From assembly GCA_013289515.1 (NCBI GenBank), contig JABCZU010000002.1:1-64000 (forward strand): DNA of 64,000 bases. Direction: 5' to 3'. This DNA is from Candidatus Babelota bacterium (lineage in GTDB: Bacteria; Babelota; Babeliae; Babelales; RVW-14). Shown one piece after another: positions 9,238 to 19,852 of the stretch (its first letter is position 1; each line of letters starts with the position of its first letter). The position numbers and the translations under genes are program-made. The notes beneath the pieces are model-generated. The model did no database searches and was not told where the DNA came from. It was given only the letters and a program-made list of their open reading frames with translations.

Positions 9238-9795
9238 CTACTCATTTGAATACGTTGCGTAATCAATACCCAGATTATGCGGGCCAAAAGGCATTGGCAA
9301 TAAATCACCAATGGTAGCGCAAAAAACATTGCCATCAGGAAGCAATGAGATAATGCGTACTGATGAATCGTTATAGCAGTTCTCCCAGATAATTTGTCGA
9401 CAGTGACCACACGGTGTTACAACATCATTAAGATTAGGCAACGCGTTACTTGTTGGTGCACCACAATGAAATGACTGACCCTTAACGCCGCCAATAATGG
9501 CGATGAGCGCTATTTTGCTTGGGCCTTGTGCGGCAATCATTGTATCAATGGTATTTTGTTCAGAATGCGTGGTTTGCGTGTAGGAGCATCGCTCTACATT
9601 GCATCCCGTGAACGTAGCGCCACTGCTACTTAGCAAGCTGCAGCCAACAAGAAAGTTGGAATAAGGGGCTTGTGCGTTAAGTCTTGCCTGGGCTGCCTTG
9701 CGCAATAATTCTTGTTCTATGGACGGTAGATTATCGAAGGTGGTGAATGCACTATGCGTATTGTGTATTGGCTTGGTGATAGCGGTTGTAAGCAT
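9238..9795 (-). CDS. cdd: Cytidine deaminase
   Basis: 185 residues from ATG at 9795, which has AAGGAAC just upstream; an upstream start at 9843 is less likely. It hydrolyses cytidine or deoxycytidine to uridine, a pyrimidine salvage step. Seen in order: APYSNFLVG (substrate pocket), CNVERCSYTQTTHSEQ with the catalytic H-x-E (HSE; HAE in most relatives), and PCGHCRQ supplying two zinc-binding cysteines. The protein is longer than the usual 130 residues because of an N-terminal extension and a C-terminal tail (MPFGPHNLG). Salvage fits an organism that imports nucleotides through the neighbouring translocases. Confidence 0.93.
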   Translation of the reverse strand: MLTTAITKPIHNTHSAFTTFDNLPSIEQELLRKAAQARLNAQAPYSNFLVGCSLLSSSGATFTGCNVERCSYTQTTHSEQNTIDTMIAAQGPSKIALIAIIGGVKGQSFHCGAPTSNALPNLNDVVTPCGHCRQIIWENCYNDSSVRIISLLPDGNVFCATIGDLLPMPFGPHNLGIDYATYSNE

Positions 9796-9858
9796 TGCTG
9801 TTCCTTGTCGCTGCTCGGGGTGTATAAAAATTCGTATCCACATTTTTTAAAATCAATA

Positions 9859-9886
9859 AAGGGCCAGCTACAACGAGCTGGCCCTT
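9859..9886 (-). terminator. Rho-independent terminator of the first nucleotide translocase
   Basis: An 11-bp perfect stem (AAGGGCCAGCT / AGCTGGCCCTT) with a six-base loop, 25 bases after the translocase stop, followed on the minus strand by TTTATTGATTTT. It separates the translocase from cdd. Confidence 0.85.
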
Positions 9887-9910
9887 ATAAAAATCTTATG
9901 GAAAGGTCTA

Positions 9911-11215
9911 TTATTGGATAATAGCGCCTTCTTTGATAAGCTTTTCGTTTCTTCTGCCGACATAGAGAGCAGCGATAATCCAAATGCCAACGATTCCAAG
10001 TGAAATCAATGAGCCAAAGAACATAAGGTCTGCTGCACTGTGTCTGAATGCATCGGTAATAACAGAACCGGATGCTTTTGCAGAACGGCTACCGAAGGCG
10101 TCAATCCAACCCTTAGCTTTAAACTTAACGTCTTTGCTGGTTGGAATATACATAACTTCTTTGCATGGATTGTTCAATGCATAGCTCAGGCCTTTGATCG
10201 TAACCATTGCGCCAAAGAGCGTCCACAGTGATGGGCTCCACCATACATAGAGTATGACTGAGGATACAGCCAGAGGGAACATAACCAAGCAGAAGGTTAA
10301 GCCAAAACGTCTAATGACAAAGCTTGTGCCAACCAGTGCAAACACTAATGCAAGGCCGTTAGCACACTGTCCAAACGTTCCCAAGAAGGATGCAACCTTA
10401 GTTGCTGAACCGTAGGTAGCCTTTGCAGTAACCTTCAACTGGTAGTCCATAATGGTACCAATGACTTCGTACAAGGTTGCTACGCCAAGAATACCGATAA
10501 GGTATGGCTTGCTGAAAAGGAGTTTTAGGCCTTCAAGTGGGCCGGTATTCTTCTTTTCGCCTGCAACGTTGAGGCTTGGTGATGCTGGGTACTTTCTAAC
10601 AAAAAGCATAATAAGGAATGGTACGACAAAGATACCAGCGCTTACAATAGCCAAGAGGTTTACAAGGCCAATAGTTTCAGCAAAAGTCGCCAGCGTAGGT
10701 CCAGCAATAGAACCAATCTGTGCGCCGCCAATGATAAGGCCGTAACCGCGTTTTGCTGATGCTGTGTCAACAGAGCTTGCAACGAAAGACCAGAACAGTG
10801 CTACCACCAATGAGCCAAATGTTTCTACACCAAGGTAGATAACCCATCCCAAGATTCTGTCAGGGCTGGCTTCTGTGTTAGCCAAGCCATGAATTGGATG
10901 AGCCAAGAAGTAGGTTATGCCCAAAAAGAGGGTAGCATAGAATGAACAGATAACGTAGAACAGCTTTTGTTTTTCACAAAGATCAACAAGCTTTGAGTAA
11001 ATAACGATCAAAGGAATGAGCAGCGCAACGGACAACATCTTTGCGCGAGGAATGTATGCCTCCCCGACGATGTCCATAAAAAGAGCGTCTTTAAGAACGC
11101 GCATCAGCCAGTAAGAGCCGATAATAAATAGAAATGTTACAGAGAGCAGACCAAACTTCTTCAGTTCGTCTTCAGTAAGGTTGCCCCATAAAACTCTCGC
11201 GATTCGAGAAAACAT
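9911..11215 (-). CDS. ATP/ADP-type nucleotide translocase (NTT family), copy 1
   Basis: 434 residues, almost all transmembrane helices (about 11-12). Members of this family in Chlamydia, Rickettsia and plastids exchange host ATP for ADP or import other nucleotides. The first helix has YWLMRVLKDALF, matching the family's LKD lysine site, and the C-terminal part has PTSKDVKFKAKGWIDAFG followed by SAKASGS, the other family hallmark. It is shorter than the 490-530 residues of classical Tlc proteins. ATG at 11215 follows AAAGGA. The second copy lies 384 bp upstream on the same strand, with a repeat cluster between. Substrate (ATP/ADP or other NTPs) cannot be told from sequence alone. Confidence 0.93.
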   Translation of the reverse strand: MFSRIARVLWGNLTEDELKKFGLLSVTFLFIIGSYWLMRVLKDALFMDIVGEAYIPRAKMLSVALLIPLIVIYSKLVDLCEKQKLFYVICSFYATLFLGITYFLAHPIHGLANTEASPDRILGWVIYLGVETFGSLVVALFWSFVASSVDTASAKRGYGLIIGGAQIGSIAGPTLATFAETIGLVNLLAIVSAGIFVVPFLIMLFVRKYPASPSLNVAGEKKNTGPLEGLKLLFSKPYLIGILGVATLYEVIGTIMDYQLKVTAKATYGSATKVASFLGTFGQCANGLALVFALVGTSFVIRRFGLTFCLVMFPLAVSSVILYVWWSPSLWTLFGAMVTIKGLSYALNNPCKEVMYIPTSKDVKFKAKGWIDAFGSRSAKASGSVITDAFRHSAADLMFFGSLISLGIVGIWIIAALYVGRRNEKLIKEGAIIQ

Positions 11216-11391
11216 ACACGTTCCTTTTAGTTAAGGATAGGACTTTGTTGAGCTTAACCGTTAAACTCAACATTACAATTATTCTAACAATTCAATTGTG
11301 AGAACGTAGTATATCACAATTGTCAGTGGCCACAATAGTTTTAACTACGCGGCCTATTGTACCATTATCATTAACCTGAAAAGAACCCACT

Positions 11392-11554
11392 CGGCGCTCG
11401 TCCTTGGTTCGAGACGCTGCTTACGCAGCTCCTCACCACGAGCGCTCACCCTGAGGAGGCCGGAGGCCGTCTCGAAGGGGTCGAAGGATAGGAGCGCCAT
11501 AAAATAGGCTCTCTTTAGGCTCTCAAATGGTTCGACAAGCTCACCATGAGCGCC
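11392..11554. repeat. Composite palindromic repeat (CGGCGCTCG family), copy A
   Basis: This fills much of the 383-bp gap 11216-11598 between the two translocase genes. It begins CGGCGCTCGTCC and ends ATGAGCGCC. Inside are short units such as CTCCTCACCACGAGCG, CACCCTGAGGAGG, CCGTCTCGAAGG and GGTTCGACAAGCTCA, arranged as complementary pairs. Larger relatives are at 13121-13299 and 56607-56794, and a short one lies inside uvrC at 36282-36331. No gene is seen in the gap. Confidence 0.85.
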
Positions 11555-11598
11555 ATTAAGGTTATTTCAAAACATTCGTCAAGGATTTCAGAAGAGGT

Positions 11599-12939
11599 CT
11601 ATTCAATAATTTCGTTATTATCAATAGTCTTTTTAAATACTTTGCCTAGCCTATGTGCCAGGCTTGCCCACACGCCGATCAGGATAAGGGCGAAGCCACC
11701 GGTAAGCATTACAGCCGGGCCTATAAGGCGGGTGATGCCCGATCCCGTGGCCTTAGCAAAGCGCATACCAAACATATCGATCCATGCCTTAGACTTATAT
11801 TTAATGTTTTTTGACGTTGGAATGTAGAGCATCTCCTTGGCCGGTTGGTTGAGTGCATAACCAAGTGCTTTGGCAATCAACACAACGTACACTACTGAGT
11901 ACAGCGTTGGTTGTAACAGGTAACAGACGATAAAAACGCCAATGAGGAGTGGGTAGGCTACCAGTGAAAATTGAATGCCAAATCTACGATAAAAGTAGGA
12001 AGTACCAAAAAGGCCAAACAGGCACGCAATTGCTTGGATCGCTAGTGCAATATGAAAGAAGAACTTTGTTACCAGTGCAGGATCTTGGTAGGTCACTTTA
12101 GTAAGAAGCGAGAGCTGAAAGAACATCATGGTAGAGATGAATTCTTGAAAGAAGACGAGGGCAAATATGCCTGCTACGTAGGGACGTGTAAGGAGCAGTT
12201 TGAGCCCATCAAAAAATCCAACCGATTCCCCCGGAACTCTTGTATGGTGAAGACCAGGTTGTTCTTCGTACCCCTTTAAATTTTCCTTACCAAGAACGCA
12301 TTGCAGAATGTACACAATCACCGCCACCATAACAAACATGGCCAGTGAAATCAGGACAATCAAGGGTACGCGTGATGTATACTGCGTTGTATCATACGTC
12401 AAGCAATTACCCAAGAGTGTGAACAGGAAGCCGCCCAGCTGCGTGCCAAAGGCAATCAGGCCATATCCCCGCTTTGCCGATTCTGGCGTGATAACGTCAT
12501 TGATAAATGATTGGTACAATGCCAGCAACAGCGAGATATAGCTTTCGCAATACACATAAAATGCCCAGCCCAAAATACGGCCGGCATGCATCTCTGGGTT
12601 TGCAAGGCCGATTGATGGCACCGTGAGCAAATACACCAGCAATAGCCCAACAATGGTATATGCGCCGATAAAGAAGTAGATCAACTTTTGCTTGGTAAAA
12701 TAGGCGACTAATCGCGAATACAATAAAACCAGTGGAAAAAAGAGTGCGACCGAAAGAATCTTTGCCACCGTGATATGAATGGGGCCAACCGTATTAATAA
12801 AGATAGTATCTTTTAAGGTTTTGAGTGGCCACCAGGCCCCGATGAGAAAAAAGGAGCCGAGCGCAAGCAGCGAGAATTTTTTAAATTCTCCAGGCTTTAA
12901 ATCGCCCCATAATGCATGAACAATTCTTGTAAAAAACAT
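11599..12939 (-). CDS. ATP/ADP-type nucleotide translocase (NTT family), copy 2
   Basis: 446 residues from ATG at 12939; this start aligns with the first copy (MFFTRIVHALWGDLK versus MFSRIARVLWGNLT), so the upstream TTG at 12960 is not used here. About 12 membrane helices. Helix 1 has WWPLKTLKDTIF with the LKD site; near the C-terminus PTSKNIKYKSKAWIDMFG and FAKATGSGI repeat the family signature. The two copies are clearly paralogous but well diverged, which suggests different substrates, as seen in other intracellular bacteria that carry several NTTs. It sits downstream of atpDC on the same strand, separated by 372 bp of repeat-bearing DNA. Confidence 0.93.
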   Translation of the reverse strand: MFFTRIVHALWGDLKPGEFKKFSLLALGSFFLIGAWWPLKTLKDTIFINTVGPIHITVAKILSVALFFPLVLLYSRLVAYFTKQKLIYFFIGAYTIVGLLLVYLLTVPSIGLANPEMHAGRILGWAFYVYCESYISLLLALYQSFINDVITPESAKRGYGLIAFGTQLGGFLFTLLGNCLTYDTTQYTSRVPLIVLISLAMFVMVAVIVYILQCVLGKENLKGYEEQPGLHHTRVPGESVGFFDGLKLLLTRPYVAGIFALVFFQEFISTMMFFQLSLLTKVTYQDPALVTKFFFHIALAIQAIACLFGLFGTSYFYRRFGIQFSLVAYPLLIGVFIVCYLLQPTLYSVVYVVLIAKALGYALNQPAKEMLYIPTSKNIKYKSKAWIDMFGMRFAKATGSGITRLIGPAVMLTGGFALILIGVWASLAHRLGKVFKKTIDNNEIIE

Positions 12940-13120
12940 AACGTTGCATTCCTTGCACAATAAAAAATAACTATTCTTTCCTGATCTCTATTCAATACGC
13001 TTATCTAATATCTGGAAAGTTGCCACGTGAATAGTGGCGGGGGAAGGGAAAAGTATGTCAGAAAAGCAGCTGAAAATCTACCTGAATTTTAACATCACGA
13101 TTTGTTTGCTATTTTTATAT

Positions 13121-13299
13121 CGGCGCTCGTCCTTGGTTCGAGCCCTTCGACAAGCTCAGGGTGAGCGCTGTGCTATTCCGCTCATGGTGAGGAGGCTCTA
13201 TGAGCCGTCTCGAATCCATGCTTACGCAGCTCCTCACCACGAGCGCTCACCCTGAGGAGGCCGGAGGCCGTCTCGAAGGGGTCGAAGGATATGGGCGCC
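13121..13299. repeat. Composite palindromic repeat (CGGCGCTCG family), copy B
   Basis: This occupies half of the 372-bp gap 12940-13311 before the second translocase. It starts CGGCGCTCGTCC and ends GGGCGCC. It contains the internal block CCCTTCGACAAGCTCAGGGT and the ATGGTGAGGAGGCTC block, both also in the copy at 56607-56794, then the same right-hand part as the copy at 11392-11554. No gene is supported in the gap. Confidence 0.87.
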
Positions 13300-13311
13300 A
13301 ACCAATAGATT

Positions 13312-13565
13312 TCACTGCTCTAACAAGACAATCGCCGTATTGTTGGCCACGTTAAAAATGCCCTTGGATACCACCAGGCTGACGGTATCGGCATCAGCCT
13401 TTTTATAGGTTAGTGTGCCTTTGTTTTTTATAAGTGCTACCAGTGGCGCGTGGCAAGGGCCCACAAAGAAACTGCCGGTAGCCCCCTCAATCTCTACCCA
13501 TTCCACCACGTGGAGTTGGGTCAGGCTTGGTGAAACAATTGCCAAACTAAAGTTTTGGGCGTCCA

Positions 13566-13566
<1 letters not shown>
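13312..13566 (-). CDS. atpC: F1 ATP synthase epsilon subunit, N-terminal domain only
   Basis: 84 residues. The sequence matches the beta-sandwich domain of epsilon: SLAIVSPSLTQL at the start, then GATGSFFVGPCHAPLVALI (the conserved G-x-x-G-x-L-x-x-H-A-P stretch), and a last strand GIFNVANNTAIVLLE. The usual protein is about 130-140 residues and ends in two helices that inhibit ATP hydrolysis; here the stop comes right after the sandwich, so those helices are missing. Short epsilons occur in some other bacteria. The start overlaps the atpD stop by one base (TAATG), so the pair is translationally coupled. Confidence 0.88.
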
Positions 13567-15131
<1,565 letters not shown>

Positions 15132-15240
15132 CTAATTGTTGATTTTTGTAAAGTAATTAGCCACAAGTAGCACATTTATATAGCTGGTTTATACTAAATT
15201 ACGTGTTGAAGTGATGGGTTTTTTCATATGGATGGAATTA

Positions 15241-16449
15241 ATGGTGGGCCGTTTTCGTTTATACAGTATCATAGCAGGGGTAATGTCTTTGTTGTTGGCA
15301 TGTGCTGATCGCACAATCCGACAGCCATTGCCTGTAGCGCCCATTATGGCAGCGCCTGTTGCGCAGGTATGTATGCCTGATACTGCAGCCCAGCAGCAGC
15401 CAGAGCCGCGCAAGAAACATGCACTTATTGTACTTGTACATGGGACCATTGTTCCTTGGCCGTATACCGCCGGCATTTTATCGCTTATAGAAAGACTATC
15501 TCAAAAAGCGCGCTTCATCCGCTATTGCCATGAATCATCAATTAAGGCTATTCGTTTTACGACCGTGTATGGCAATCAGGCAGTTGGTGCCTATGGCCTC
15601 TATGGTATTCGAAGCCCACTGGTTGACCAGGGAAACCTTTCGCCTGCAAGCTATCGCCTTGCTGTTGGCCTACGTACAGCATGGGATATCGCCCGACCTG
15701 ATTACTACGAGAAATTTCACTGCTATACATTCGGCTGGCCGGGGCTTTTAAGTATTAAGAGTAGAAGAGAGGGAGGCGAGCTTTTGCATAAAACGCTTGC
15801 CAAGGAGGTGCAGGAGCTTATTCAGCAACACAGCCTTGAGCCGGAAGATCTTGAAGTTTTTGTCTTTGGCCATAGCCATGGTGGTAATGTTGCACTACAA
15901 ATGGCGTCTGTCCACAATGCACATGAGCATGGATTTTCCGTTCAGTCGCTTATGCTCTTTGGAACGCCGATACAACGAGAGACAGAAGAGTACGCTCGTT
16001 GCCCGCTGTTTAAAAAAATCGTTAGTGTCTATTCGCCAGAGGACATGGTGCAGGTTATGGATATTTTTTCAGCAGCAGGCTTTTGGCCTGGACGCCGTTT
16101 CAGCCAAGCGTATCTAGCCACCGCTCAGGAGGGTAAGATACACCAAGTAGCCGTGCGCGTTGACGGGATTTCACCCTCACATGCAGAGCTTTGGTTTTTT
16201 AGAGATGCTCTTGGTGCTTTGTATCGATCGCGATTGTCAATTGCGCCACTTCCCGTAGTTCTCTTTGCGCCTTTTATTATAGAAACCCTCAGGCCGATCG
16301 ATTCTTCACAACACAATCTTACTCTCTCGCTTGTAGCAAAAAGGAATGCCTATTACATGTCTTTTGAAAATTTTGAAGGCATATCAATAGACACACACCA
16401 TGCATGCATAGAAAAGGCGCCGCTAGAAAAATTATGGCCGATACGTTAG
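15241..16449 (+). CDS. Lipoprotein alpha/beta hydrolase (lipase-like)
   Basis: 402 residues from ATG at 15241, chosen because it gives a compact lipoprotein leader ending in the lipobox LLLAC; ATG at 15214 or 15232 is possible. The mature part has LIVLVHGTI (HG oxyanion-hole region) and VFVFGHSHGGNVALQMA, a nucleophile elbow GHSHGG with Ser as nucleophile. This fits a serine hydrolase of the lipase/esterase type. A candidate acid residue follows in SVYSPEDMVQVMD, and the His is probably in GISPSHAELWFF. Substrate unknown. As an anchored outer hydrolase it could act on lipids near the host interface. It is divergent from atpD. Confidence 0.85.
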   Translation: MVGRFRLYSIIAGVMSLLLACADRTIRQPLPVAPIMAAPVAQVCMPDTAAQQQPEPRKKHALIVLVHGTIVPWPYTAGILSLIERLSQKARFIRYCHESSIKAIRFTTVYGNQAVGAYGLYGIRSPLVDQGNLSPASYRLAVGLRTAWDIARPDYYEKFHCYTFGWPGLLSIKSRREGGELLHKTLAKEVQELIQQHSLEPEDLEVFVFGHSHGGNVALQMASVHNAHEHGFSVQSLMLFGTPIQRETEEYARCPLFKKIVSVYSPEDMVQVMDIFSAAGFWPGRRFSQAYLATAQEGKIHQVAVRVDGISPSHAELWFFRDALGALYRSRLSIAPLPVVLFAPFIIETLRPIDSSQHNLTLSLVAKRNAYYMSFENFEGISIDTHHACIEKAPLEKLWPIR

Positions 16450-16479
16450 TGTTTGCTACCTTTCAGTCTTTTATGGTAC

Positions 16480-16485
16480 TATAAT
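16480..16485 (+). promoter_or_regulatory. Candidate -10 box upstream of secA
   Basis: TATAAT exact match in the 111-bp gap before secA, 75 bases from the start codon. No convincing -35 box at the normal 16-18 bp spacing, so this is only a candidate. Confidence 0.3.
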
Positions 16486-16560
16486 ACCAATTGTTTTTAG
16501 TTAAGCACCAGCAGGACGTCCAGTGTCGATGTTCCCTCGCGAAAAACCTAGGAAGAGACA

Positions 16561-19098
16561 ATGATTGCACAATTATTAGCTAAAATATTTGGTACACAAA
16601 ACGAGCGCGAGCTCAGCCGTCTGCAGCCGCTGGTACAACAAATTAATGAGTTAGAAGCTTCAATTAAAGTATTGAGCGATGAAGAACTGGCTGGCAAGAC
16701 CGCTCTGTTTCGTGAGCGCATACAGCAAGGCGCATCGCTTGATACTATTTTGCCAGAGGCCTTTGCTGTTGTGCGTGAAGCAAGTATTCGTACGCTTGGC
16801 ATGCGCCACTTTGATGTACAGCTTATTGGCGGTATGGTCTTGCACATGGGTAAAATATCAGAGATGAAGACTGGTGAAGGTAAGACGCTGGTTGCAACCT
16901 TACCGCTCTACCTCAATGCACTGAGTGGCAAAGGGGCGCATCTCATTACGGTGAACGATTATTTGGTGCGTCGTGACGCTACTGAGATGGGCAAGATTTA
17001 TAAATTCCTTGGTCTTTCGGTAGGCCTTATTCAAAATTCACTTCATGATCATGAGCGTCAAACGGCATATGGCGCAGACATCACGTACGGAACCAATAAC
17101 GAATTTGGTTTTGATTACCTGCGCGACAATATGAAATTTGATAAAAGTGATCTGGTACAGCGCCCATTGAACTTTGCAATTGTTGATGAAGTTGACTCTA
17201 TCCTGATCGACGAGGCGCGTACGCCACTCATTATCTCAGGGCCAAGTGAGCGTGGCAGCAATCTTTATGAGCTTGCTAATCGCGCAATCACAACCCTGAG
17301 TAAAGTCGATTATGAAGTTGATGAGAAGGCGCGCAGCGTCCACCTGACTGAAGAAGGCAACGATAAAATTGAAAGCTTTACGCGGCTTGATAATCTTTAT
17401 GCACCCGAAAACATCTTGGTACTCCACCATGTCTCCCAAGCATTACGAGCACATACGCTGTTTAAGCGTGATGTAGATTATGTTGTTGTCGATGGCGAAG
17501 TGTTGATTGTTGATGAATTTACTGGGCGTATTTTGCCGGGGCGTCGTTACAGTGACGGGCTTCATCAGGCGCTTGAGGCTAAAGAGGGCGTTAAGGTTGA
17601 GCGTGAAAATCAGACACTCGCGTCAATAACGTTGCAAAATTACTTTAGGCTTTACAGCAAACTTGCCGGTATGACCGGTACGGCACAGACGGAAGCTAGT
17701 GAGTTTCATAAGATTTATAAACTTGCCGTTGTTTCAGTGCCAACCAACAAACCAATGATTCGTGATGATCAGGCAGATATGATCTTCTTAACCAAGCATG
17801 ATAAATATGATGCAGTGATTCAGGATATTAAAGATTGTAATATCAAGGGCCAACCGGTACTGGTTGGTACGATTGCCATTGAAACCTCAGAATATTTAAG
17901 TCACCTGCTGCGTCAGCAAGGCATCGCTCACAATGTGTTGAATGCAAAACAGCATGAGCGCGAAGCTGAAATTATCAAAGAGGCGGGCGATAAGGGCAAG
18001 GTGACCATTGCTACCAATATGGCTGGTCGTGGTACTGACATTAAGCTTGGCGAGGGTGTACCGGCCGCGGGCGGTTTGCGCATTATTGGTACGGAACGCC
18101 ATGAGAGCAGACGTATTGATAATCAGCTGCGTGGACGATCCGGTCGCCAGGGTGATCCAGGCTCGTCAAAATTTTACTTGTCCCTAGAAGACGATTTGAT
18201 GCGCATCTTTGGCGGTGAGCGGCTGAAGAAAACAATGGAACGCCTTGGCATGAAGCCTGGCGAAAGCATTGAGCACAAGATGGTAACGCGCAGCATTGAA
18301 AAGGCTCAGGAGCGCGTTGAAAAAGATAACTTTAATGTGCGTAAGCATCTGCTTGAGTATGACGATGTACTTAATCAACAACGTATGGTTATTTATCGCT
18401 ATCGTCGCGATATTTTAGAAAGCGCCGAGTTGGTGGTAGCTATTACCAAAGAGGTCATTGAAGACGTTGTCCGTAAGCTTGCAAGCATTTACTGCCCAAG
18501 TGGCACGATCAGTGCCCAGGGTAAGCAGGAGCTGTTGCATGCGCTTGAAAATGTTACTAGTATTCAAGCAGATGTGTTAGCACGAGTGCTTGATGGTCGT
18601 GCTAATAGCGAGCACCAGTTGGTCGACTATCTAGCAGCTGAATATGATCGCTACCGCAGTGCGCTGGCCAGTGATGTTGTTGATCAGGCAGAAAAATGGG
18701 TGCTGCTAGAGACCATTGATTATGCATGGCGCATGCATTTGCAAAACATTGATCACTTGCGTGAAGGTATTGGCCTGCGTGGGTATGCACAAAAAAATCC
18801 GTTGCTCGAGTATAAAAAAGAATCATTCTTTGAGTTTGAAAAAATGATGGACCAGATCAAATGGGACATCATGCAACGAATCTTTAAGATGCGCCCTGAC
18901 GAGGTTTCTGCCGCAGCCATCCAAGAAATTGAACGCAAAAAGGATAAAGAGCTTGAGTCGCTCCATCTTGGTGGGCCTACCGAGGATGGTAAGGTTACTG
19001 ATAGCACGGTGCGTCGTGCGTTGCCAAAGGTTGGCCGTAACGAAATGTGCCCGTGTGGATCAGGAAAAAAATATAAACATTGTTGCGCTAAAGAATAA
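16561..19098 (+). CDS. secA: Preprotein translocase ATPase SecA
   Basis: 845 residues, full length. The motor that pushes unfolded proteins through SecYEG. Seen: MKTGEGKTL Walker A (102-110), NDYLVRRDA, TYGTNNEFGFDYLRDNM, the DEVDSILIDEAR Walker B, AGMTGTAQTEASEF, ATNMAGRGTDIKLGEGV and RRIDNQLRGRSGRQGDPG of the second nucleotide-binding fold. The C-terminus ends in CPCGSGKKYKHCC, the zinc motif that binds SecB and phospholipid. ATG at 16561 follows GGAAGAG. Four exported proteins are encoded directly downstream, all presumably its substrates. Confidence 0.98.
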   Translation: MIAQLLAKIFGTQNERELSRLQPLVQQINELEASIKVLSDEELAGKTALFRERIQQGASLDTILPEAFAVVREASIRTLGMRHFDVQLIGGMVLHMGKISEMKTGEGKTLVATLPLYLNALSGKGAHLITVNDYLVRRDATEMGKIYKFLGLSVGLIQNSLHDHERQTAYGADITYGTNNEFGFDYLRDNMKFDKSDLVQRPLNFAIVDEVDSILIDEARTPLIISGPSERGSNLYELANRAITTLSKVDYEVDEKARSVHLTEEGNDKIESFTRLDNLYAPENILVLHHVSQALRAHTLFKRDVDYVVVDGEVLIVDEFTGRILPGRRYSDGLHQALEAKEGVKVERENQTLASITLQNYFRLYSKLAGMTGTAQTEASEFHKIYKLAVVSVPTNKPMIRDDQADMIFLTKHDKYDAVIQDIKDCNIKGQPVLVGTIAIETSEYLSHLLRQQGIAHNVLNAKQHEREAEIIKEAGDKGKVTIATNMAGRGTDIKLGEGVPAAGGLRIIGTERHESRRIDNQLRGRSGRQGDPGSSKFYLSLEDDLMRIFGGERLKKTMERLGMKPGESIEHKMVTRSIEKAQERVEKDNFNVRKHLLEYDDVLNQQRMVIYRYRRDILESAELVVAITKEVIEDVVRKLASIYCPSGTISAQGKQELLHALENVTSIQADVLARVLDGRANSEHQLVDYLAAEYDRYRSALASDVVDQAEKWVLLETIDYAWRMHLQNIDHLREGIGLRGYAQKNPLLEYKKESFFEFEKMMDQIKWDIMQRIFKMRPDEVSAAAIQEIERKKDKELESLHLGGPTEDGKVTDSTVRRALPKVGRNEMCPCGSGKKYKHCCAKE

Positions 19099-19207
19099 AA
19101 CGCGCACCGATAAAGTAAAAGAAAACCTTTCTAGTGCTTGCAAATCCATGTTGTTATGTTATTGTAGCAACACGAATTTTAACCAAGTAACTAGAAAGGT
19201 TTTTTTT

Positions 19208-19837
19208 ATGATGACACGCAACAAACTTCTTATCAGTGGCATAGTACTTGCATCTGCATTAACGATTGCAAGCAATGCCGCTATCCAATCCGCAACAGTT
19301 GCACCTGCAGAGGCGGCCCCCTTAAACGAGAATCAAAAATGGGAGGCGCTTGAGCAGTATTTTAATACTGAGTTGAATACACAGCTTGGCAAATCTGATG
19401 CGCTTGGGCAGACGCTGCGTAATCGTCGCTGGCTGCAAGTGGCTGCGATGGTTGGTGGCGGTTGCGTAGTAGGGGCAATTGCTAGTCGGTGGTTGGGAGA
19501 GCAGCCGGATGATGCTGAAGAGGTAAAGCATTGGGAGAAAAAAAGTGGAGTAGCCGGTCTAGCTATAGTGTCAACCCCTGTACTTATTGGCTTACTCTAC
19601 AACCGCCTTGCTGATAAATCTAAGCTCAACCCTAAAAAATGTCTTGATGCATTAACAGCATTTATTCAAGCGTGGCCACAGCAACGAGCGACAACCCCAG
19701 AGGCGCTGTGCGGCTACTTTGATTTCCTGCGTAAGCGTTGGGACGTTGCGCCAAATCTTGCCTTTGGCAATGCACAAAGCGCCCAGCTGATTATAGAAAA
19801 TATCGCAAATTTTATTAATGCAAACAAACTTCGTTAA
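19208..19837 (+). CDS. Exported tandem-family protein 1
   Basis: 209 residues from ATG at 19208 (another ATG follows at once), with GAAAGG upstream. Signal peptide to about residue 24 (SNAAIQ). Two hydrophobic segments follow (AAMVGGGCVVGAIASRW near 80 and AGLAIVSTPVLIGLLY near 118). The C-terminal domain AFIQAWPQQRATTPEAL plus a run ending IIENIANFIN is shared with the next three genes. The shared layout is: signal peptide, W-x-x-L-x-x-(Y/H)-F/L-x-x-x-L region, one or two membrane segments, then a conserved helical C-terminal domain. I do not recognise the family. Position right after secA is probably not functional. Confidence 0.8.
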   Translation: MMTRNKLLISGIVLASALTIASNAAIQSATVAPAEAAPLNENQKWEALEQYFNTELNTQLGKSDALGQTLRNRRWLQVAAMVGGGCVVGAIASRWLGEQPDDAEEVKHWEKKSGVAGLAIVSTPVLIGLLYNRLADKSKLNPKKCLDALTAFIQAWPQQRATTPEALCGYFDFLRKRWDVAPNLAFGNAQSAQLIIENIANFINANKLR

Positions 19838-19852
19838 AACGAAAGGTCCGTT

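Noticed and set aside
13034-13255. 73-codon plus-strand frame
   Set aside because: It runs mostly through the composite palindromic repeat; its second half is repeat translation.
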